Source: GCA-2731375 sp964344935 (GTDB lineage: Bacteria > Pseudomonadota > Alphaproteobacteria > GCA-2731375). Taken from it: 64,000 bases of DNA. Shown piece by piece: positions 41,987 through 51,679 of the stretch. The stretch covers positions 218,545 to 282,544 of the forward strand of contig CAYFPL010000007.1 of the NCBI GenBank assembly GCA_964344935.1, read 5' to 3'. The notes beneath the pieces were generated by a model, which was not told the origin of the DNA, searched no databases, and saw only the letters and a program-made list of their open reading frames with translations. The position numbers were made by a program, and so were the translations under genes. Position 1 is the first letter of the stretch, and every line of letters starts with the position of its first letter.

Positions 41987-42124
41987 CGTAATTGAATAAT
42001 GGTTTCGGACCTTTGTTTCCGTTGACATCCGAGGGTTGAGCGGGACTGCCAATTTTTTTATGCGAAGGTCCTGGGAACAACTTGGTGGACGGACACCGTA
42101 ACGGGCCCTCGCTTGAAGTCTGAC

Positions 42125-43543
42125 TCAGACTCTTCCCCTTTTCTTGCTTAAGCGGTGCATTGCCCTAGACCGATTCCTGCGCGCAGCCGAATAGTCCGGT
42201 TTCAATCGTAGGGCCTCGTCAAAATCCTCTATTGCCTGAACGTATTGACCTTTTTTGTAGTACGCGCTGCCTCGATTGAAATACGCAAGTGCGTATTCCG
42301 GTTTCAGCCGGATCGCTTCGTCATAGTCCTGGATTGCTCGGTCGTACTGGCGTTTAAGAAAATATGCGATGCCACGGTTGATGTATGCATACGCATACCC
42401 CGCTCTAAGTTGGATAGCTTTGTTCTGGTCTTGGATCGCCCTATCATATTGCGCTTTCTTGGTGTAGGTAGCACCTCGGTTGTAGTAGGCCTCGGCAAAT
42501 TCAGGTTGCAAGCTGATTGCCTTGTCAAAGTCTTGCAACGCTCGGTCAAACTGGCCATCGTTTTTGTAGGCAACGCCCCGGCCATTATATGCTGCGGCGA
42601 AATCAGACCTTAGATCAATGGCTTTTGAATAGTCCTGAATCGCTAGGTCTATATTTCCCTTATCTTTGTAAGCGCGGCCTCTGTTGTTGAAGGCCTTCGA
42701 GTTATGTGGTTGCAGTCGAATGGCTTCATCGAAATCCCTGATCGCCTGCCTATATTGCCGCCTCTTTCTGTGAATGTTGCCTCTGTTGTTGTAAGCGCTT
42801 GAAATATTCGGATCTAGGCGTATGGCTTCATTGTAGTCACTAAGCGCCTGATCAATTTGGCCTATTCTACTATATGCAATGCCCCGATCTAAGTAGGCGT
42901 CAGCAAAGTCCGGTTTCAGACGTATCGCTTTGTCGAGATCTGCGATTGCCCGGTAGTATTGGCCATTCTTCCAATATGCTGTGCCCCTATTTCGGAAAGC
43001 AAATTCATGCGTGGGGTCCAGGCGGATTGCTTCGTCATAATCCTGGATTGCCCGGTCATATTGGCCCTTTTGAAGAAATGCGTTGCCTCGGTTGTTGTAA
43101 GCATTTTCATATTCTGGATCCAGGCGAATAGCCGCATCATAATCCAGAATAGAACGGTCATACTGACCTTTGTTGCGGTAAGCATTGCCTCGGTTGTTGT
43201 AGGCAAACGGAAAAGTTGGCAGTAGCCGGATAGCCCTATCGAGATCCCGAATTGCCTGATCATGGTCTCCTTTTTTGTCGTAAGCGTAACCGCGATTGTT
43301 GTACGCAAATGCAAAATTTGGGTCCAGGCGGATTGCTTCGTTGTAGTCCTTAATCGCCCTATCGTATTGGCCATTGTCAAAGTACTTGATGCCGCGCGTG
43401 TTGTAGGCTCTGGCGTCGAAGAGTTTAGGGCCGTGGGCTTCATCACCACCCTGTACCTCATGCTGTATAGTACAGGCCTGTAAAATCAGACAGGCTAGCG
43501 CCGACGCTATCACTTTCAGCGAACACCTAACGTGAATGTGCAT
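42125..43543 (-). CDS. TPR lipoprotein with twelve tandem repeats
   Basis: A 472-residue protein with a lipoprotein signal (SALACLILQACT, lipobox LQAC, Cys near residue 24). Twelve consecutive 34-residue TPR units follow from about residue 45 to 455, each close to A-Y-x-N-R-G-x-A-Y-x-x-K-G-Q-Y-D-R-A-I. It is a superhelical scaffold, probably on the periplasmic face of a membrane. Base composition is clearly AT-richer than the neighbours. The start at 43543 gives the signal peptide directly; earlier in-frame starts to 43633 do not. It lies downstream of the tRNA-Arg 3' end. Partner unknown. Confidence 0.87.
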   Translation of the reverse strand: MHIHVRCSLKVIASALACLILQACTIQHEVQGGDEAHGPKLFDARAYNTRGIKYFDNGQYDRAIKDYNEAIRLDPNFAFAYNNRGYAYDKKGDHDQAIRDLDRAIRLLPTFPFAYNNRGNAYRNKGQYDRSILDYDAAIRLDPEYENAYNNRGNAFLQKGQYDRAIQDYDEAIRLDPTHEFAFRNRGTAYWKNGQYYRAIADLDKAIRLKPDFADAYLDRGIAYSRIGQIDQALSDYNEAIRLDPNISSAYNNRGNIHRKRRQYRQAIRDFDEAIRLQPHNSKAFNNRGRAYKDKGNIDLAIQDYSKAIDLRSDFAAAYNGRGVAYKNDGQFDRALQDFDKAISLQPEFAEAYYNRGATYTKKAQYDRAIQDQNKAIQLRAGYAYAYINRGIAYFLKRQYDRAIQDYDEAIRLKPEYALAYFNRGSAYYKKGQYVQAIEDFDEALRLKPDYSAARRNRSRAMHRLSKKRGRV

Positions 43544-43810
43544 ATCCTTGCACTCCTGAGCATCAATGCTCGCAATTGGACAATAACTCATAGACGTCTC
43601 GCTGATCAATTCGGCAAGAGCTTGGCCGCGCAAACTAAAGCGAGTTCAATGAAAATGGGGAACTGGGACTGTTGTTGCCGGTGTTGAAAAACAAACCGAC
43701 GCTAGTCGTCCGAGTGATCGAAAACAGACTTATTTATTGATTACTTCAACTAGGGCGACAGTTTGGTTTGCTTCTTGAACAACGCTTTCCACGGCAGACC
43801 ATGAAAAACA

Positions 43811-43887
43811 TGGCGCGCCCGGCAGGACTCGAACCTGCGACCCCTTGATTAGGAATCAAGTGCTCTATCCAGCTGAGCTACGGGCGC
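43811..43887 (-). tRNA. tRNA-Arg(CCT)
   Basis: A 77-base tRNA with encoded CCA. Acceptor GCGCCCG pairs with CGGGCGC; the anticodon stem CTTGA/TCAAG encloses TTCCTAA, giving anticodon CCT (reads AGG). The GGTTCGAGTCC T-arm is intact. Its 3' end faces the AT-richer TPR segment. Confidence 0.97.
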
Positions 43888-44001
43888 CCGAATGGCTGGT
43901 GGGCTGCGTGATAGCATGTTCGGCAACGTTGGCAAAGCGGGCCCCAAACGATAAATTGCCAAGCCGCAATTCATTCCCCAACGCCAGCCCGGGAGCCGGA
44001 C

Positions 44002-45633
44002 ATGAGCGCCAACCCTTACGAGACCGATCTGCCCATCACGGCGGCCAATTACCAGGCCCTCTCGCCCCTGTCCTTCCTGGGCAAGGCGGCCTGGACCTAC
44101 CCCGACTATACCTCCGTCATCGACGGCGAGCGCCGCTTCACCTGGGCCGAAACCAAGCGCCGCTGCACCCGGCTCGCCTCGGCCCTGGCCAAGAAGGGCA
44201 TCGGCAAGGGGGACACCGTCTCGGTCATGGCGCCCAACGTCACCGCCGCTTTCGAGGCCACGTTCGGTGTGCCCATGCAGGGGGCGGTGCTGAACGCGCT
44301 CAACTACCGCCTGAATGCGACCGAGATCGCCTTCATCCTGGATCATGGGGAATGCAAGCTGCTGATCACCGACACGGAGTTCAGCCCCATCATCGAGGAG
44401 GCGTTGGAGAAGGTCGCCAACCGCCCCATGGTGATCGATATCGAGGACGCCAACGGCCCGGGCGGCAAATCCCTGGGCGAGATGAACTACGAAGCCTTAC
44501 TGGAAACCGGCGACGAGGATCATGTCTGGCACCTGCCCGACGATGAATGGCAGGCCATCTCGCTCAACTATACCTCCGGCACCACGGGCAACCCCAAGGG
44601 CGTGGTCTACAGCCACCGGGGCACCTATCTGAACGCAGTGGGTAATATCCTCAGTTGGCACATGCCGGCGCACCCGGTTTATCTCTGGACCCTGCCCATG
44701 TTCCATTGCAACGGTTGGTGCTTCCCCTGGTCCATTACCTCTATCGCCGGCACCCATGTCTGCCTGCGCAACGTGGTGGCCAAGGATATCTATGACAATA
44801 TCGCCGATCACAAGGTGACCCATATGTGCGGCGCCCCCATCGTCATGCAATTGATCGCCGGCGCGCCCGACGATGAAAAGCGGGAACTGCCCCACACCGT
44901 GAACATGTTCACCGCCGCTGCCCCGCCCCCCGCCGCCGTGTTGGCGGACATGGCGCGCCAGGGCTTCAACGTCACCCATGTCTATGGCCTGACGGAGGTC
45001 TATGGCCCCTGTGTGGTCAGCGCCTGGAAATCGGAATGGGACGAACTGCCCCTGGACGAACAGGCGCGTTTGAAGGCACGTCAGGGTGTCACCTACCAGG
45101 TCCAGGAAGCCATGATGGTGGCCGACCCCGACAGCCTGGAGCCCGTGCCCATGGATGGGGAGACCATGGGCGAAGTGTTTATGCGCGGCAACGTCACCAT
45201 GAAGGGGTACCTGAAGAATCCGTCCGCGACGCAGGAGGCCTTCCAGGGCGGCTGGTTCCATTCCGGTGATCTGGGCGTCTGGCACCCGGACGGCTATGTG
45301 GAGCTCAAGGACCGCTCCAAGGACATCATCATCTCCGGCGGCGAGAACATCTCCTCCATCGAGGTCGAGGATACGCTTTACACCAACACCAAGATCGCCG
45401 CCGTTGCCGTGGTCGCCACCCCGTCGGAGAAATGGGGCGAGACCCCCACCGCCTTCATCGAACTGAAGCCGGGCGAAGAGGCCACCGAAAAGGAGATCAT
45501 CGATTTCTGCCGGGACAACATGGCCCACTATAAATGCCCGCGCCAGGTGGTGTTCGACGATCTGCCCAAGACGTCCACCGGCAAGATCCAGAAATTCGTG
45601 CTCCGCGACAGGGCCAAGGAACTGGCATCCTAG
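44002..45633 (+). CDS. Acyl-CoA synthetase (AMP-forming), AlkK-like
   Basis: A 543-residue ANL ligase. P-loop YTSGTTGNPKGVV near residue 190, HVYGLTEVYGPCV near 328, WFHSGDLGVWHPDGY near 418, and the catalytic lysine in KTSTGKIQKF near the C-terminus. Length and motif form fit medium/long-chain acyl-CoA ligases of the AlkK group. It is divergent from tRNA-Arg and 26 bases before the large FAD/FeS gene on the same strand. Confidence 0.9.
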   Translation: MSANPYETDLPITAANYQALSPLSFLGKAAWTYPDYTSVIDGERRFTWAETKRRCTRLASALAKKGIGKGDTVSVMAPNVTAAFEATFGVPMQGAVLNALNYRLNATEIAFILDHGECKLLITDTEFSPIIEEALEKVANRPMVIDIEDANGPGGKSLGEMNYEALLETGDEDHVWHLPDDEWQAISLNYTSGTTGNPKGVVYSHRGTYLNAVGNILSWHMPAHPVYLWTLPMFHCNGWCFPWSITSIAGTHVCLRNVVAKDIYDNIADHKVTHMCGAPIVMQLIAGAPDDEKRELPHTVNMFTAAAPPPAAVLADMARQGFNVTHVYGLTEVYGPCVVSAWKSEWDELPLDEQARLKARQGVTYQVQEAMMVADPDSLEPVPMDGETMGEVFMRGNVTMKGYLKNPSATQEAFQGGWFHSGDLGVWHPDGYVELKDRSKDIIISGGENISSIEVEDTLYTNTKIAAVAVVATPSEKWGETPTAFIELKPGEEATEKEIIDFCRDNMAHYKCPRQVVFDDLPKTSTGKIQKFVLRDRAKELAS

Positions 45634-45659
45634 GGTCCAGGTTACGCAAGGCGGAAACG

Positions 45660-48590
45660 GTGAACGCGCCCTTTACCGGCACAGGCCGCATTGGCGATAG
45701 CGCCCTGGCCGCGCGCCTGGGCCGGGAGTTGCGCGGCGACGTACTGTTCGACGCGGCCAGCCGGGGCCGCTATTCCACTGATGCTTCCATCTACCAGATC
45801 GAGCCCATTGGCGTGGCGGTGCCCCGGGACGATGAGGATATCGCCCGCGCCATCCAGATCGCCGCCGAAGAGGGCGTCCCCGTCCTGCCGCGCGGCGGCG
45901 GCACCTCCCAATGCGGCCAGACGGTGGGCGAGGCCTTGGTCCTGGATGTCTCCAAGCATATGGCCGGTGTCATCGACCTGGATGTGGCGAACCGGCGCGT
46001 GAAGGTGCAGCCGGGCATTGTGCTGGATCAGTTGAATGCCTACCTGAAACCCCACGGCCTGTTTTTCCCCGTGGACGTCTCCACATCATCGCGGGCCACC
46101 ATCGGCGGCATGACCGCGAACAATTCCTGCGGCGCCCGGTCCATCCGCTACGGCAACATGGTGCATAACGTGCACGGCGTCGAGGCCATCCTGGCCGACG
46201 GCGCCCGGCTGACGTTCGGGCCGGTGCCGGGTGATTTCCAGGCTGGTGACATCCCGACCCGGTATCGGGAGATCGCGACGCCGCTGTTGGATCTGGGCCG
46301 CCGCGAGGCCCAGGAAATCAAGGCCCGCTTCCCCGACCTGCACGAAGACGGCATCCAGCGCCGGGTCGGTGGCTACAACATCGATGCCCTGGTGCCCGAG
46401 ACGGGATCGCAGAACCTGGCGCACCTTCTGGTTGGTTCGGAAGGCACGCTGGCGTTCTCTACCGCCATCGAGCTGGATCTCGCACCCCTGCCCGCCAACA
46501 AGGTTCTGGGCGTCTGCCACTTCCCCAATTTCTACGCCGCTATGGACGCCACCCAGCATATCGTCAAGCTGGACCCAGGTGCGGTGGAACTGGTGGACCG
46601 CACCATGATCGACCTGGCGCGGGAGATCGAGATCTTCCGCCCCACCATCGAGCGCTTCGTGGTGGGCGAGCCGGCGGCCTTGTTGTTGGTGGAATTCGCC
46701 GGAGAAGATGCCGACGAGCAACTGCGCAGGCTGGCCCGGCTGGTGGAACTGATGGGTGATCTGGGCTTCCCCGACAGCGTCGTCGAAGCCACCGACCCAG
46801 GCTTCCAATCCGCCATCTGGGAGGTGCGCAAGTCCGGCCTCAACATCATGATGTCCATGAAAGGCGACGGCAAACCGATCTCCTTCATCGAAGACTGCGC
46901 CGTGCGCCTGGAGGACCTGGCCGACTATACCGATCGCCTGACAAAGGTCTTCCACAAACACGGCACGGAAGGCACCTGGTATGCTCATGCTTCCGTCGGC
47001 TGTCTGCATGTGCGCCCGGTGGTCAACCTAAAGGACCCCGAGGGTGCAACGAAAATGCGCGCCATGGCCGAGGAAGCCTTCGAGATGGTGCGGGAATACA
47101 AGGGCAGCCATTCCGGCGAGCACGGCGACGGCCTGGTGCGCTCGGAGTTTCATCTGCCCATGTTCGGCCAGCGCATGGTGGACAACTTCGCCGAGGTCAA
47201 ACGCATCCTGGACCCGGACGGCCTGTTCAATCCCGGCAAGATCGTCGATCCGCCGAAGATGGACGACCGCCGCCTATTCCGCTTCAAGCCCGACTATCCC
47301 ACCAACGAGATCGAGACCGGGCTGGACTGGTCGGCCTGGGGCGGTTTTCAGCGCGCGGTGGAGATGTGCAACAACAACGGCGCCTGCCGCAACCTGAGCC
47401 TGGCCAGCGTCATGTGCCCCTCCTACAAGGTGACCAAGGACGAGGCGCACCTGACCCGCGGCCGCGCAAACCTTTTGCGCCTGGGCCTGTCGGGGCAACT
47501 GGGGCCGGAGGCGCTACATTCCGATGCCATGGCCGATGCCCTCTCCCTCTGCGTCGGCTGCAAGGGCTGCAAGCGGGAATGCCCGGTGGGCGTGGACATG
47601 GCGGCCATGAAGGTCGAGGTGCAGTACCAGCGCGCCAAACGCTCCGGCATCTCCCTGCATGACCGCCTGGTGGCCTATCTGCCGCGCTATGCGGCCTGGG
47701 CATCCCGTCTGGCGCCGCTCCTGAACCTGCGCGACCAGGTCCCCGGCTTGGCCGGGCTCAGCGAGAAACTGTTCGGTTTCACGGCAAAACGCCCGCTGCC
47801 GAAATGGCGTGGTGACACCTTTCAGCCGGCTGACGCGGTTGTTGGTCCGGAGGACGGCGCGGAGGTGGTGCTGTTCGCCGACACCTTCAACAGCAACTTC
47901 GAGCCGGAGAACCTGACCGCCGCCATCGACGTTCTGGTCGCAACCGGCCGGCGGGTGCACATCGCCCAGGCCCCCGACGGCCGGGGCCGTCTCTGCTGTG
48001 GCCGCACCTTCCTCTCCGCCGGACTGGTGGACCAGGCGCGGGAAGAGATGTCCCGCACCATCACCGCCCTCAAGCCGTTCGTCGAGCGGGGCTTGCCCGT
48101 GCTGGGCCTGGAACCGTCCTGTCTGTTGACCCTGCGTGACGAGTTCCTCGCAGTGCTGCCGGGAGACGAGTCCCAAGCATTGGCAAGGAAGGCCCTACTG
48201 CTGGAGGAATATCTGGCTGCGGAGCAGGCGGCGGGCCGGCTTGAGATCAACTTGAAACCGGCGGGAGAGCTCCTGGTCCACGGCCACTGCCACCAAAAGG
48301 CGCACCAGACCATGACGGCCATGGATCAGGTCTTGGCCCTGCTCCCCGATGCGGCGGCGGAGACGGTGCCGTCAAGCTGCTGCGGCATGGCCGGCGCCTT
48401 CGGCTACGGCGCCGAAACCTACGAGACCTCCCAGGCCATGGCCGAGGCATCGCTGCTGCCCGCCGTCCGCGATGCCGGCGCCCAGACCACGTTGATCGCC
48501 AACGGCACCTCCTGCCGCCAGCAAATCAAACACGGCAGCGGCCGCGAGGCCATTCACCTGGTGCAGGTTTTGAAACGAGCCTTGCGTTAG
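45660..48590 (+). CDS. Fused FAD-linked oxidase and iron-sulfur/CCG-domain dehydrogenase
   Basis: A 976-residue fusion resembling glycolate oxidase GlcD plus GlcF, or D-lactate dehydrogenases. The FAD_binding_4 domain (about residues 45-260) contains VLPRGGGTSQCGQTVG and GGMTANNSCGARS; the FAD-oxidase C domain (about 270-540) ends EHGDGLVRSEF. An iron-sulfur domain follows with CNNNGACRN, MCPSY and CVGCKGCKRECPVG, then two CCG motifs (RLCCGRTF and SSCCGMAGAFG). It oxidises a 2-hydroxy acid, passing electrons to the quinone pool. The start is GTG at 45660 with AAGGCGG ahead; the longer frame is a shadow of the ligase gene. Confidence 0.9.
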   Translation: MNAPFTGTGRIGDSALAARLGRELRGDVLFDAASRGRYSTDASIYQIEPIGVAVPRDDEDIARAIQIAAEEGVPVLPRGGGTSQCGQTVGEALVLDVSKHMAGVIDLDVANRRVKVQPGIVLDQLNAYLKPHGLFFPVDVSTSSRATIGGMTANNSCGARSIRYGNMVHNVHGVEAILADGARLTFGPVPGDFQAGDIPTRYREIATPLLDLGRREAQEIKARFPDLHEDGIQRRVGGYNIDALVPETGSQNLAHLLVGSEGTLAFSTAIELDLAPLPANKVLGVCHFPNFYAAMDATQHIVKLDPGAVELVDRTMIDLAREIEIFRPTIERFVVGEPAALLLVEFAGEDADEQLRRLARLVELMGDLGFPDSVVEATDPGFQSAIWEVRKSGLNIMMSMKGDGKPISFIEDCAVRLEDLADYTDRLTKVFHKHGTEGTWYAHASVGCLHVRPVVNLKDPEGATKMRAMAEEAFEMVREYKGSHSGEHGDGLVRSEFHLPMFGQRMVDNFAEVKRILDPDGLFNPGKIVDPPKMDDRRLFRFKPDYPTNEIETGLDWSAWGGFQRAVEMCNNNGACRNLSLASVMCPSYKVTKDEAHLTRGRANLLRLGLSGQLGPEALHSDAMADALSLCVGCKGCKRECPVGVDMAAMKVEVQYQRAKRSGISLHDRLVAYLPRYAAWASRLAPLLNLRDQVPGLAGLSEKLFGFTAKRPLPKWRGDTFQPADAVVGPEDGAEVVLFADTFNSNFEPENLTAAIDVLVATGRRVHIAQAPDGRGRLCCGRTFLSAGLVDQAREEMSRTITALKPFVERGLPVLGLEPSCLLTLRDEFLAVLPGDESQALARKALLLEEYLAAEQAAGRLEINLKPAGELLVHGHCHQKAHQTMTAMDQVLALLPDAAAETVPSSCCGMAGAFGYGAETYETSQAMAEASLLPAVRDAGAQTTLIANGTSCRQQIKHGSGREAIHLVQVLKRALR

Positions 48591-48594
48591 AACC

Positions 48595-49845
48595 CTATCG
48601 CCCCTTGTTTTCAACCGCCTGTGCCGCACGGAACGTCTTGTCCTTGTCCACGCGGGGCTCTTGCGGTAGACCCAGAACTCTCTCCGCAATGATGTTGCGC
48701 AAAATCTCATCCGTCCCGCCGGCGATGCGCATGGACGGGGATTGCAGAAAGGATTGCTGATAGCGGCCATCGGCGGGGACCAGCGCGGGGTCGGTGACCA
48801 CCCCGCATTCCTCCATCAGCTCCGTGCCGAAGGTGGCGATCTCCTGCGCCTTGCGGGCGCTGACAACCTTGGCGATGGAGTTCTCCGGTCCCGGTGTCTC
48901 GCCCCGGGACAGGGCCGAGATGGAGCGCATGCGGTTGTACTTCAAGCCCGCCGTCTCGCAATACCAGGTGGCCAGCTTGTCGCGCACCGCCTGGTTCTCG
49001 ATGGCCGGGCGGCCGTCGATCTCCAGCTCCCTGGCCAGGGCGAAGATCTGCTCGAAATCCGGGCCCGGCGCCTCGCCCACCGACACCCGCTCGTTCATCA
49101 AAGTGGCCAGGGCTACCTTCCAGCCGTCGCCTACCGCGCCGAGGCGCTGTTCATCGGGCACCCGCACATCCTCGAACCGTACGGCATTAAAATGGGAACT
49201 GCCGGTGATCTGCCTGATCGGCGCGATGGACAGTCCCGGTGATGTCATGTCGATGAAAAAGAAGGTCAGGCCCTTGTGCTTGGGCACGTCCGGGTCCGAG
49301 CGGGCCACGGTGATGCCGAAATCGGAATAATCGGCGCCCGAGGTCCAGATCTTTTCGCCGTTCAGGATCCAGTCATCCCTATCCTTCACGGCGGTCATGC
49401 GCAGGCCGGCCAGGTCCGAACCGGCGGCGGTCTCGGAAAAGATCTGGCACCAGATTTCCTCCCCCTTTGCCATGGGGGGCAGGTAGCGGGCCTTTTGCTT
49501 TTCCGTGGCGTATTTCATCAGGATCGGGCCGGCCATGCCCTGACCGATATCAACCACGCCACGGGGCACGATATAGCGGCTTTCCTCCTTGCCCCAGATC
49601 ACCCGTTCGATGGCGGTGGCGCCGCGGCCGCCATATTCTTTCGGCCAGTGCAGGCAGGCCCAGCCGTCGTCATAGCGCTTCTTCTGGAAGCGCTTGGCCT
49701 CGCGCACGATGTTGGCGCGGGATTTATCCGCCAGCACCGAGGCCCAGGTCTGGTTCGGATAGGCCTTCAGGGTCGCGTTGGCATCCAGCCAGGCCCGCGC
49801 CTCGGCCCGGAAGGCGGCCTCCGCCGGTGTGTCGGAAAAATCCAT
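48595..49845 (-). CDS. Acyl-CoA dehydrogenase (FadE-type)
   Basis: A 416-residue FAD-dependent acyl-CoA dehydrogenase: WCQIFSETAAGSDLAGLRM, DWILNGEKIWTSGADYSDF, and a C-terminal region ending GGTDEILRNIIAERVLGLP. The ATG at 49845 overlaps the stop of the acyl-CoA ligase gene (TAATG), so the two are coupled; the longer frame to 49881 is rejected. Length and operon partners suggest a branched or polycyclic acyl-CoA substrate, but this is inference. Convergent with the FAD/FeS fusion four bases away. Confidence 0.9.
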   Translation of the reverse strand: MDFSDTPAEAAFRAEARAWLDANATLKAYPNQTWASVLADKSRANIVREAKRFQKKRYDDGWACLHWPKEYGGRGATAIERVIWGKEESRYIVPRGVVDIGQGMAGPILMKYATEKQKARYLPPMAKGEEIWCQIFSETAAGSDLAGLRMTAVKDRDDWILNGEKIWTSGADYSDFGITVARSDPDVPKHKGLTFFFIDMTSPGLSIAPIRQITGSSHFNAVRFEDVRVPDEQRLGAVGDGWKVALATLMNERVSVGEAPGPDFEQIFALARELEIDGRPAIENQAVRDKLATWYCETAGLKYNRMRSISALSRGETPGPENSIAKVVSARKAQEIATFGTELMEECGVVTDPALVPADGRYQQSFLQSPSMRIAGGTDEILRNIIAERVLGLPQEPRVDKDKTFRAAQAVENKGR

Positions 49846-51476
49846 TAGGCCAGGTTCTCTGCCGCCACGTCCCGGGCCCATTCGTAATCCGCCTTGCCGT
49901 TGGCCGCGCGGTAGAGCTCGGGTACGAAGACGACATTCTTTGGCGCCTTATACGAGGCGATGCGCGCCTTGCAGTGGTCCTGCACCGCGCCCTCGTCGAG
50001 ACCCTCTTCGGCTGAGACCACCGCAACCACCTTCTGGCCCCAGGTCGCGTCGGGCAGGCCCACCACCTGGGCATCGATCACGCCGGGCAAGGTCTTGATG
50101 GCGGCCTCCACCTCCTCGGCGAAGATCTTTTCGCCGCCCGAATTGATGGTGATCGATTCCCGCCCCATGAAATGATAGCCCCCGTCGGGGTTCATGCGGG
50201 CCCGGTCGCCGGGGATGGCGTGGCGCACGCCGTCGATGACGGGAAAAGTGGCTTGGGTCTTTTCCCGGTCGTTCAGATAGCCCAATGCCACCGGTTCCTT
50301 TTGCGCCACCCAGCCGATTTCGTCATCGCCCGGCTGCAGGATTCGGTTTCGATCATCGCTGACCACGCAGGCGTTGATATCCATCTCGAAATCCACCGAG
50401 GACTTGGTTTCCCCTTCCCGGCTCAGGTTCATGGCCATGCGCCCGGCTTCCGAAGAACCCACCGCGTCCACCAACAGCATCTGCGGCATGTGCGCCTGCA
50501 GGCGCTTCTTGTTGCGTGGTGAAAGGATGGCGCCACCAGAGTTGATCATGGACATTGCGGAAAGGTCGTAATTGCCTTTGTCCATCTCTTCCAGCAGGGG
50601 CAGTGCGAAGGCGTCGCCGATCAGGGTGGCCTGGGTGATGCGCTCCCGTTCGAACGTCTCCACGATCTCCTTGGCATCGAAATGGTCTGCGGTCCGCTGC
50701 AACACGATAGCGCTGCCCCGAAACATCGCACCCAGGGACATACACGTGCCCGAGGCATGCATCATGGGAGCAAGCGGCATGGCTTTTCCCAGTCGTCCGC
50801 CGGCAACCCGGCGGCGGATGTCGGCCACGGTCTGCTCTTGGGTAGTGCCCACGGGCGTTTGGGCGATTAGCGCAAAGAAGATGTCCGTCTGGCGCCACAG
50901 GACGCCTTTCGGCAGGCCCGTGGTGCCGCCCGTATAGATGATGAACAGATCATCGTCCGTACAGTTTGGGTCCATGGGCGCCGGGGGACAGGCGGCGAGG
51001 GCCGCCTCGTAGTCGACAGCGCCGTCCATCAGGCCTTCGCCGCTGTCGTCCGCAACCTGGATCCAGGTTTGAATTCTGGTCAGCCGGTCGCGCAAGGATT
51101 TCAGCATGGGCGCGAACCGGGCATGGTAGATGCAGGCCTTGGCGCCAGAATTCTCCAACAGATAAATCAGCTCGTCGCCCTGATAGCGGTAGTTCACATT
51201 GACGGCGCTGGCCCGGCATTTGAACGCGGCCATCAGGGCTTCCAGGTATTCGTTGCCGTTGTGGAGGTAGAGGGCGATGTGGTCCTGGCCGGACTGCCAA
51301 TTCTCCAGCTCCGCCCGCTCGGTATGCAGGCCCAGGCCCTGGCGGCGGAAATATTCGGCCAGGCGGCGGGTGCGGTCGTTGTAATCCGACCAGGTAAAAC
51401 GGCGGTCGCCAAAGATCAGGCATTCCGTACCGGGAATGGCCGCGGATATGGCTTCCTGCAGGCGGGCGAGGTTCAT
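49845..51476 (-). CDS. Acyl-CoA synthetase, FadD19-like
   Basis: A 543-residue ANL ligase. P-loop YTGGTTGLPKGVLW near residue 180 and the DGGYHFMGRESITINSGGEK segment near 440 are typical of the group of acyl-CoA synthetases that includes the steroid-side-chain ligase FadD19; the C-terminal catalytic Lys is in RAANGKADYEW. The start at 51476 is MNLARLQEAI; the frame extends to 51542 without a better start. Co-transcribed with the acyl-CoA dehydrogenase. The actual acid is unknown. Confidence 0.86.
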   Translation of the reverse strand: MNLARLQEAISAAIPGTECLIFGDRRFTWSDYNDRTRRLAEYFRRQGLGLHTERAELENWQSGQDHIALYLHNGNEYLEALMAAFKCRASAVNVNYRYQGDELIYLLENSGAKACIYHARFAPMLKSLRDRLTRIQTWIQVADDSGEGLMDGAVDYEAALAACPPAPMDPNCTDDDLFIIYTGGTTGLPKGVLWRQTDIFFALIAQTPVGTTQEQTVADIRRRVAGGRLGKAMPLAPMMHASGTCMSLGAMFRGSAIVLQRTADHFDAKEIVETFERERITQATLIGDAFALPLLEEMDKGNYDLSAMSMINSGGAILSPRNKKRLQAHMPQMLLVDAVGSSEAGRMAMNLSREGETKSSVDFEMDINACVVSDDRNRILQPGDDEIGWVAQKEPVALGYLNDREKTQATFPVIDGVRHAIPGDRARMNPDGGYHFMGRESITINSGGEKIFAEEVEAAIKTLPGVIDAQVVGLPDATWGQKVVAVVSAEEGLDEGAVQDHCKARIASYKAPKNVVFVPELYRAANGKADYEWARDVAAENLA

Positions 51477-51547
51477 GAGGCGGCAACGCCCCCGAGGTCG
51501 CGTCCACGGCCCTGGATTGCCGGCTTCTCGATTGCAAACCATCCATC

Positions 51548-51636
51548 GTCACCCCCGCGCAGGCGGGGGTCCAGACCTCTCGAAAAATTCAACGGTTCCT
51601 GGTGTGTCCCTGGATTCCCGCCTGCGCGGGAATGAC
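51548..51636. repeat. 89-bp bipartite palindromic repeat element, copy 2
   Basis: Left arm 51548-51574 is GTCACCCCCGCGCAGG..GGTCCAG; right arm 51610-51636 begins CTGGATTCCCGCCTGCGCGG and ends GAATGAC. Total length and the 35-base central spacer equal those of the copy at 11591-11679, while the spacer sequences are unrelated. It separates the ligase/dehydrogenase pair from the upstream genes of the same strand. Confidence 0.85.
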
Positions 51637-51679
51637 GATGTGACAGGTTCATCAACATTTTGGACTCATCCTTCCAGGG

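Noticed and set aside
42125..43543. DNA-level tandem repeat (minisatellite)
   Set aside because: The repetition comes from twelve TPR protein units with many synonymous and conservative differences.
43811..43887. Attachment site of a genomic island at tRNA-Arg
   Set aside because: No duplicated tRNA 3' end and no integrase could be found within the window, so only the composition change is reported.
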